Positions 57,101-64,000 of a stretch of 64,000 bases of DNA are shown here, piece by piece. Made by a program: the position numbers and the translations under genes. The notes beneath the pieces are model-generated. The model had not been told where the DNA came from. It did not search any database and saw nothing but the letters and a program-made list of their open reading frames with translations. The stretch's first letter is position 1. Each line of letters starts with the position of its first letter. The stretch is from Archilochus colubris (Eukaryota > Chordata > Aves > Apodiformes > Trochilidae), in contig CM041084.1 of the NCBI GenBank assembly GCA_023079485.1, positions 19,930,609-19,994,608 on the forward strand, written 5' to 3'.

Positions 57101-60100
57101 TATGATTGTCTCAGGTATGGGCAGCTGAAAATACATGCTATATCTCCCTTTCTTAAAGAACATTATCTTCTGCTTTGAGCCACTCAAGAACTATTCCTAT
57201 TACCTCCCCACACCCTTGCTACTGGCCCAGCTACAGACAGGATTGAATTGAGAGAGTCCCAGATGCTGGCATCCCTTTGGTGGACTCATGCAACATCCAA
57301 AATCCCCACCTGACCCCAAGAAGATTTCCTTTCTACAGCCTTTTACATCTATTTTATAAAACCAAAGCTTCCAAGAAAGTTTAGATTATATGCTATTAAT
57401 CTATCTTTTTCTTTTTAACTAGTTTCTACTGTACCTCAATTAGTTCTTTAACAGCCATTTAATGGAGTCTTTTTATTATTATTTATAGGAGTCAAAATAG
57501 TTACCTTTTACATTTCTGTACATCCCTATCCAAAAGCCACTTGTTTTGCTGCTGTATAAGTCTGCATGATCTATTAAAAAGTTTGATTCAGCCAGATCTT
57601 CTACAGAAGTCAACACACCACCTGTAAGGAAACCAACAGAGGATTACTGGGGCTGTCCCCTGTTGTAGTAGTCAGTGGTTGTTACAGCCTTTGATGTAGG
57701 ACATAGTTAGCAATAAAACTTGTCCTGCTGGTTGTTAGTAAGCATGGATTTAAATGAGAAAAAAGCATCCAGCCACAGGGGAACAGCAGAGACTGTGAAT
57801 GATATGATCAGAAATGCAAGAGGTGAAAGCACAGTGAAGGTGATATTACAAAAAAACAGGCGAATTGCACTGTATTTTCAAGTGTTTGATAATATTTGTC
57901 ACAGGTATTATGGGTGATTATTTATTTTACTTCATATTTTGGCAGGATCTTAAGTAGCATGTGAGTGATAAAGTGCACCAAACAAATTTGCAATTTAAAT
58001 GTATTATTATGCCTAGTCAAAACTAATATTCATATTAATTTTTCTGGCAATGGTGGTGGAGGAAGACAGCTAAGAAGATTTAAAAATATATGGAACAATA
58101 GGACACATCTTTTGGAAAGTATAGTGCTTCCCATTCTCTTTCACTGCCTCCTAAAGCATGAGTGAAGTAAATGATGATTCAACAGCACAGGTGGAAGAGG
58201 GACATGCTCATGGTATTGGCCTCTGAGATGGAGGAGGGAAGCATCCAACCTCCCCTGGCTCTGCAGGCTGCCAAGAAATCCTGATGATACATAAAGGACT
58301 CTTTGGGACAACACACTAAAAATAAGTGTTTGTTATTACTATACTTATTTCTGCTCTTGTGAAGAGAAATGGAAAAGAAGGGATAAGGCTGGAAAGACCT
58401 TAAGCCACTTTAAAATCTAGCTAAAAAGAGAAATTTTGTGAATGAAGAGATATAATAAGAAAAAAGCATGGAGGCAAATAAGCAAACAAACCAACCACCA
58501 AAAAATAAAACAAAGAACCCCTCCAAAAAAAACCCCAATCATCTTAATTTCAACATTACTGAAAAGCAAACAGCATCAGTGGTGAAAAATAAATAAGTCA
58601 CTGATTTCTGTTTTTTAGTATCTGTAGATTTTGCAGTATAAGTTTTCAAGAATTTTTTTAATTTTTTTTTTTTTTTAAAGTCAAGATTGAAATGCTATCT
58701 ATGATTACCTGATTGGATGCACTGTGCCAAAGACTGAGCCCAGCTCATTCGATTGGAATTGAAATTATAGCAGTGGCTCCGGAAAGGAATCCAAGATATG
58801 TGATCAGGACATTCTCCAGTATCCTGGGGTGGATCAGAAGGAGGTGTGTCTGGAAAAAATGAGTTGTTATGGATGCTTTCATTCAGTAGGGGTTGTATGA
58901 GGAGCATGACCTGCTTAGGCAGAGCTAAATGATTCACTGTGAGCCAGCACTCTTCTGTGTTGCCAGCTAAATCAGACCTGGACTGTCTCTAGGATGTTTC
59001 ATAGAATCATTGAATTTTCAGGGTTGGAAGGAACCTTTAAGGTCACCCTTTGAGTGTTCAGGGTTGTTTGGTTAATTTTACTTTATTTTGTTATAACCAA
59101 TAAATTTGTATAAATGAAAGATACAGATCAGATAAAATGACATAAAAATAGCCAAGAAGACTCCCAGATCTTCAAGAAGTTCAAGTTACTATAAGATTTG
59201 AAATGCAATATCACCTAAATCATAGTTTACTGTGGAAAAATCCCACTTAATATTTCTCCCAAGATAATAATTCTTACATAAAATTTCTGAACAGCTTTAA
59301 CTCTGACAATGCATGGAATGATCTCAAATTTCAGTCTCACCCTACAGCTTGTCTGGAACAATTTCTATCTGCAGTGACACTGACGGAATCACTATGAAGT
59401 ATGAACTTCTGTTTGTGCCAATAACAGAGTCCTTTTTTCCCCAGATACAACTCTTCCTACTTTCCCCAGTCTTTAGAATCTAATAACCATATTAGATGTC
59501 ATATTATGATACCACAACCAGTGTACAAATGCTGATTATGTTGAAGGAACAAAATTTATTTTATACTCAGTGGACTCTATTGATTAAAATCCTTCCCACA
59601 AAAATCCTTACAGCAAAAAAAGTTTCATCCTGTAGACTCTAAGTGAAAAATTTAGTACTCCCACAATCTTTGTATTCTGGCTGCCCACCACGCAGAATAA
59701 CTGCTATGGCAGTTATCACCCCATTCCAGTAAAATGGAAGTACCTTGACTGGTGAATGACACCTCCATCAAAATAAAACATTGTTCATGCAGAATAAAGG
59801 TATTGACATTACATACTGAGGATGATGATTCCTTAAATATATACTTAAAAATCTGTATTTCATTCAAAGAAGATTGAGCAAAGTTGCTGCCATAAAGCTG
59901 AAAGTCATCACCACAGCTTACCCTCAGATTTTTTGCAGACAGGAAAATGTTTTTCATTACAAGATGCTGTTCTCCAGGTCCCATGGAGCTCAAGATAGAC
60001 ACAGGCTATTTGATGTTTTGGTTCATGATAGTACCAATGAGAAAAATTCATTTTCCTTTTATCAGTCCATCTATAATAGCCATAAGTCTAAAATTGAAAC

Positions 60101-63100
60101 AAAAGTTTTGTCATCATTTTTCTGCACTCTCAACCAATGTTTCAGGTAAGCCATTTATACAAATGCACATTTTCAGAGGGATCTTTAGTGCTCAGTTGAT
60201 ATATCTGTGCTAGTACTGCTAAAATATTAAGAGAATCAGGACTCAGCAACATAAAAGTAAGACACAGCAGTGTGCCTCCCATGCTGCAACAGCCTATTAT
60301 GTTGTTTGGAAGCCCATTATGGTGCTTCCTGAGTGCTGCTTATTCTCAGACCCTTCTTGGCCAATGCTGTGAGGTGGAATCACTAATCCAGAAGAGTCAG
60401 ATCACCATGAAGAGCAACATGACCACAGGAACACGAAATGTGCAGAGAGCTCTGATAGAAGCACATCTCAGAGTTGTCTGTCAAACAAAGACTCAAAACT
60501 CAAGTGCAGTTTTGATAAGACGTTATTCAGGAGTAAACTGCAGATATCACTATGAAAAGTTGTGTAAAATATTAGGGTTTTTTGAGCAAAAGACAAATAC
60601 ACACGAACAGAAAGTTCTCCCCCTGCCCCCTGGCCTTTGTCTTTTTTTTTTCCCCCTGGAAAATTCAGAAGGGAAAATTGAACAGACCCAAAGAATATAT
60701 TGCTGACATTAGTACTGCAGTGATAAAAAGTGATCCAACTCTAGTGTCTAGATATGTCAAGAGGCCAGGTACTCAAGCCCCTCCTGAGCTCTGCACCATA
60801 AAGGCAAGATGGCTGCCAGAGAACAGAAGTAGCCACAAAGTTTCACTCTGCAACCCAGTCAGCTCACTTACAGGGACCCAAACTTGATTTTAATAGAATT
60901 TCAACTGCTTTCTCAGCCATGTTCCCATGACTATAAAAACAACCAACTTTGGTATGAAGTGGATGTAAAGACATTTTCTTTCGGATATAGATGTCCTGTG
61001 GACTTGTACAAGTGGGAAGATTAATGTCAAGGTTGATAACTACCAATCACTTAAATATTTGAAGACCAAGTATTTTGTCTGGTTAGAATCATCAAGTTGT
61101 ATGTTGTTCGCCAACAAGTTAATTGTCTCAGACAAAGGAGCCCTCTAAGAGGCTTCATCAGAAAGTTGCTACATCATTTAATCAGAAACAATATTTTCAC
61201 ACTTTTATGGTAAGTTCTCTGTAGGCATTCTGAATTTCAGACGTGTTTTTCATGTTATATATCCATGTGGCATCACAATTAGTAAAAACAATCACTGGTT
61301 AAGAGAATTATTACTGATAAAACAGCACTTTGTAATTTTCAAAGTAGTTTAACCAGTTCAAGTAACAATGTGATAGAGGCATGATGTTTAAGTGCATAGA
61401 GTCACTGTATGTTCACCAGAGAAGCTGTAGTCATTTTGGCATTCAGTCTCAGAGATAAGACTGATGCTCGCTTAAGTGTTCCTTTACACAGTGGTAGACT
61501 TAGATCTCCACATTTACTTCTTTTGGCACAGTATGGCTTTTAACACTTTTAGTCTTTGGGACTTAATATATGTAACATATATTAGGAGGGTGTTCAGAGG
61601 CACATGATATATCCTGTGAACTCTACTGAACCAAAGAGTAATGAAGAAGCTCCAGTTGTCAATGATCAAAAAACAGCAGTCTTAATGATCATATTGGTTG
61701 CTTTAAACAGAATTCAGTGCTCCTAAAAATGATCATCTGAAAGTTAACCTGGTAGTTCAACCTAAGTGTCCATAAAATTCCCATAGAGTAGAGAGCATCC
61801 CACACTCTCAGGGGTTCCATTCTTCTCCATTGCCTTAGATGAAGTTTAACAGTTTAAGATGGATGAAGTAAAGCAAATGCTGTCCACCAGTTCTAAGTTC
61901 CAAAATCTGCTTCATGCAGAATTCTCCCTGCTGATATCACTGCACTCATAGCATTTAAGCATATCACCTATCAGTTTATTTATCTTACCATATTGCTGTT
62001 GAGCCCAATCCATAAGGGCTCTCCATATTTTTCTGCCTGCAGCATCAGGAATATATTACTGTAAAAATCAAAAATGCTGGCAAGCTCTGATGATTTCTCC
62101 TTGCAGGCTTTTCTTGCTTCTTCCCAATTCATTTTAGAAGGAATTATTAAATAGCTGCTGTTATCATAATGGATGAAATCAGAATCTGGAGCAGTTGTGG
62201 AATGAAACAGTTCAGCCTCTGTAGAAAAGGGGTGCAAATTCAAGAGGAAGGGGAGAAAACAGTGAAAATTACTAAATACCTGAACAGCAGTATTCCTTTT
62301 GAGTAATAGATGAATGTGATGTGTCAGCACCAGCAATAAGGAAAAAGATTTCTTATTTCAAACACGGGAGACATTTTAACAGTGTCAGACTTGGAATTTA
62401 ACAGACTTGGAATTATTAGTAACTATAGTGGGAATAGTGTATTCAGGAATTAGGGAGAGACAGATGATGAGCTCTGTGTATGTATAGACATGAACTGCAC
62501 CAGATGAAATTATGGTCCCACAGTGGTCCTCCCACCTAGAGCTCTCCAGATCCCCCTCCCACAGTGCAGGTGAAATTCCTTCCAAGCAGAGTGCAGAATC
62601 TCCACACCACTTCAGTATTAAAATAGGGATGAATTTCATTCTTAGCAAAGTTTGTAGCTCTGCTGCTGCTTTCCCATGTAGGAAGAAGTGAAAAAGGAAA
62701 TTGTATCTTAAATGATACATGTGGAAAACAAAGACCTATTGCTAGCGATGGGGATAGAAAAAAGGACAAATACTGCCTTCATGTTCAGTCAGTGTTGAGA
62801 CCTCCCTGGCAATCATTTTTACTAGTGACACCCTTGAGCAGCTTTTTGCACTTGCATGGGACAGAGCTGTGAAGCATCTGGCCCAGCTGTGGCTTCTTCC
62901 TGTATTTTTACTCGCTGCTCAGCAGTTCCTTGTTCCTGTGGACTCTGCAGTGTAGCTGTGCTCCGGATGTGTCTCCCACCCTGAGGATACACAAGGAAAA
63001 CCAGAACTTTTGCCCTTCTGATTATTGCTGGTCTTGCAATATAAAAACATTGCTAGATACTGATGACCAAAATAAACAGTTTAGCTGACCTTAGTTAACC

Positions 63101-63718
63101 ACCCCTGGGAGTGCACATGAGGGGTTTTTACTGATGGGGGCTAGATCTGGGGGTGAGGATGGGGAAGGTGGTTTTAGTGCATTGTCTAGCTAGCTAAGAT
63201 ACCTATGGGGGAGATCACTGCTGGATTTGTCTTTATGCTTTGTATTTACATTTGCAAAATAACCTGATTCAGCTTCTGTACTAGCTGGATAAAACACAGG
63301 TGGCTAAGCTTTTCTGTCAATATCTTAGAAAAACATTATGAAGGCACAGCTCTTCCAACCTGTTTTGGGCATTTGCCTCAGGAAGACTGACGCAGGTGAA
63401 TTTGGCCTTTAAAGTGTCTACTAACCATGTTCAGGCAACTGATTTAAGTGTAGACATCTTCAGGGTAGGAGAAACCAACTTCCCCTTATCTCAGAGCATG
63501 TTTTATGCCTGGAATTCTTGAGTCTTGCATGGCTGGGCAGTAGCAACTGAGGACTCATATGGTCAGATTGTTCAGTAAATGTCTTCCAGCAAAGAAAATG
63601 AAAAGTAAAACTTACTGCTGTCCATCTGGCAAATATAGCTTTTTTTTTGCTGGCAGTCGGTGTTTTCCCAGTACCCAGCTTCATCTACAGATCTTTTTGT
63701 CATTGCAATACAGTCAGT
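53867..63718 (-). CDS. MRC1: Macrophage mannose receptor 1-like, paralogue B (3' part, 8 exons; 5' end outside window)
   Basis: The visible exons sum to 1233 nt, 410 residues plus TAA, and all phases join. They encode the end of CTLD6, CTLD7, CTLD8, a juxtamembrane linker, a transmembrane segment and a tail, with the same exon order and phases as exons 23-30 of gene A and almost the same lengths (103/103, 233/230, 166/166, 153/141, 114/117, 168/168, 36/63, 200/245 for A/B). In the exon ending CTLD7, 28 of 55 residues agree between A and B by eye, so the copies are old and both under constraint. No stop or frameshift is seen. The tail contains YSRV, a possible YxxPhi endocytic signal. The sugar-binding CTLD4 and CTLD5 and the cysteine-rich domain lie beyond the right edge, so its ligand specificity cannot be judged. 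Confidence 0.92.
54597..54659 (-). CDS. MRC1: Gene B juxtamembrane linker exon
   Basis: Acceptor GACCTTTTTAG; donor GAAG|GTAGGA. Encodes LAKNLSSSLTAIPKAAQNME, a Ser/Thr/Ala-rich stalk, 27 bases longer than the gene A equivalent. Confidence 0.85.
56391..56558 (-). CDS. MRC1: Gene B CTLD8 end exon
   Basis: Acceptor TTGCAACATTAG; donor AAAGA|GTAAGT. Encodes LDFVNWGEGQPSEEQLDYC, SWSILPCSSQKGFICKKPK. It has the same length and phase as gene A exon 28. Confidence 0.93.
57505..57621 (-). CDS. MRC1: Gene B CTLD8 middle exon
   Basis: Acceptor TTTCCTTACAG; donor AAAAG|GTAACT. Encodes GGVLTSVEDLAESNFLIDH and SGFWIGMYRNVK. Confidence 0.92.
58709..58849 (-). CDS. MRC1: Gene B CTLD8 first exon with linker
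   Basis: Acceptor TTTTTTCCAG; donor ATCAG|GTAATC. Encodes PPSDPPQDTGECPDHISWIP and FRSHCYNFN, then SWAQSLAQC, matching gene A PPQLPGKCPES and SWIPFHGHCYY. Confidence 0.93.
58998..59047 (-). mobile_element. CR1 LINE 3'-terminal scrap in gene B intron
   Basis: TTTCATAGAATCATTGAATT, then CAGGGTTGGAAGGAACCTTT and AAGGTCACC, the reverse complement of the CR1 3' end. Only about 50 bases are present, an extreme 5' truncation. Confidence 0.85.
59922..60087 (-). CDS. MRC1: Gene B CTLD7 end exon
   Basis: Acceptor GTTTCAATTTTAG; donor GAGG|GTAAGC. Encodes YGYYRWTDKRKMNFSHWYY, ACVYLELHGTWRTASC and VCKKSE. It is 166 bases, the same as gene A exon 25. Confidence 0.92.
61989..62218 (-). CDS. MRC1: Gene B CTLD7 first exon
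   Basis: Acceptor CTTTTCTACAG; donor AATATG|GTAAGA. Encodes YLIIPSKMNWEEARKACKEK, SSELASIFDFYSNIF and YGEPLWIGLNSNM. Confidence 0.94.
63616..63718 (-). CDS. MRC1: Gene B CTLD6 end exon
   Basis: Acceptor TTTTTTTCATAG; donor CAGCA|GTAAGT. Encodes TDCIAMTKRS, EAGYWENTDCQQKKSYICQM. It is 103 bases and phase 0 at its 5' side, like gene A exon 23. The preceding exon is outside the window; 63719-64000 is intron with nothing recognised. Confidence 0.92.
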
Positions 63719-64000
63719 CTATGAAAAAAATTAAAAAAAGAAAATTCTAGGTAATTAAGTGCAAAATGTCTGGCAAAATAATAGAGATTAGTTTGAAAAA
63801 ACAAGGCTAATAGCTTTCTTTTCTAGCTTTCTGGTTCTTTATTTTTTCTTAGAAAATAAATTTCTTGTCTTAATTATCCTAAGGCAATATACTTCCCTTG
63901 GAAGATTACTGGAAGCAAAGTTTTTTCAGTTTATTAAAATTACTTGGAGCTCACAAAGGCTACTTTTACTATGTAGTTAATGGTAATTTGTACAATAGAT

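Larger units (their letters stand above)
54112..63615. other. Introns of gene B within the window
   Basis: Seven GT-AG introns. Apart from a CR1 3' scrap at 58998-59047, a YY1-like CAAGATGGCTGCC near 60805-60817 and simple T runs near 58650, I see no recognisable elements. The plus-strand open frame at about 60272-60706 has no domain and is treated as chance. Confidence 0.6.

Noticed and set aside
60272..60706. 144-codon plus-strand open frame in a gene B intron
   Set aside because: No domain, no neighbouring splice pattern and low-complexity ends. Treated as chance.

Overview
This is an avian nuclear genomic window. It is AT-rich, has mammal-like intron/exon structure, and carries several CR1 LINE fragments of the bird type plus retroviral solo LTRs. 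All recognisable protein-coding sequence lies on the minus strand. The order matches the vertebrate MRC1-SLC39A12 neighbourhood (human 10p12.33). The species cannot be named from the sequence.

Layout from low to high coordinate: (1) 119-514 is the first coding exon of SLC39A12 (zinc transporter ZIP12), which continues off the left edge. (2) 515-22266 is about 21.8 kb without a recognisable protein-coding gene. It holds an isolated CpG-rich block (16430-16700) with YY1-like and CTCF-like motifs, a second CTCF-like motif in the opposite orientation near 8.97 kb, several CR1 fragments and one solo LTR with a 6-bp target-site duplication. (3) 22267-52268 is a complete macrophage mannose receptor (MRC1) paralogue, called gene A here. 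I traced all 30 coding exons by hand. They sum to 4323 nt (1440 residues plus stop), every splice phase joins, and the domain order is signal peptide, cysteine-rich (ricin-B) domain, FNII, eight C-type lectin-like domains (CTLDs), transmembrane segment and cytoplasmic tail. (4) 52269-53866 is a short gap of 1.6 kb that must hold gene A's promoter and the 3' UTR of the next gene. (5) 53867-64000 holds the last eight coding exons of a second MRC1 paralogue, gene B, in the same orientation. It runs off the right edge.

So this is part of a head-to-tail mannose-receptor array of the kind described in chicken. By manual alignment, A and B share about half their residues in the exon ending CTLD7, so the duplication is old. 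Gene A looks functionally diverged. The EPN and WND sugar/Ca2+ motifs of CTLD4 are gone, the aromatic residue of the sulphated-GalNAc pocket in the cysteine-rich domain is replaced, and the tail has no tyrosine. CTLD5 keeps EPN and WND. Gene B's tail keeps a YxxPhi-type motif. Two solo LTRs sit in gene A introns in the sense orientation with AATAAA signals, one of them upstream of the exons encoding most of CTLD8 and the membrane anchor.

Limits: exon boundaries come from reading splice sites and homology by eye, and transcript ends, promoters and transcription-factor motifs are inference. No alignment or search was run.
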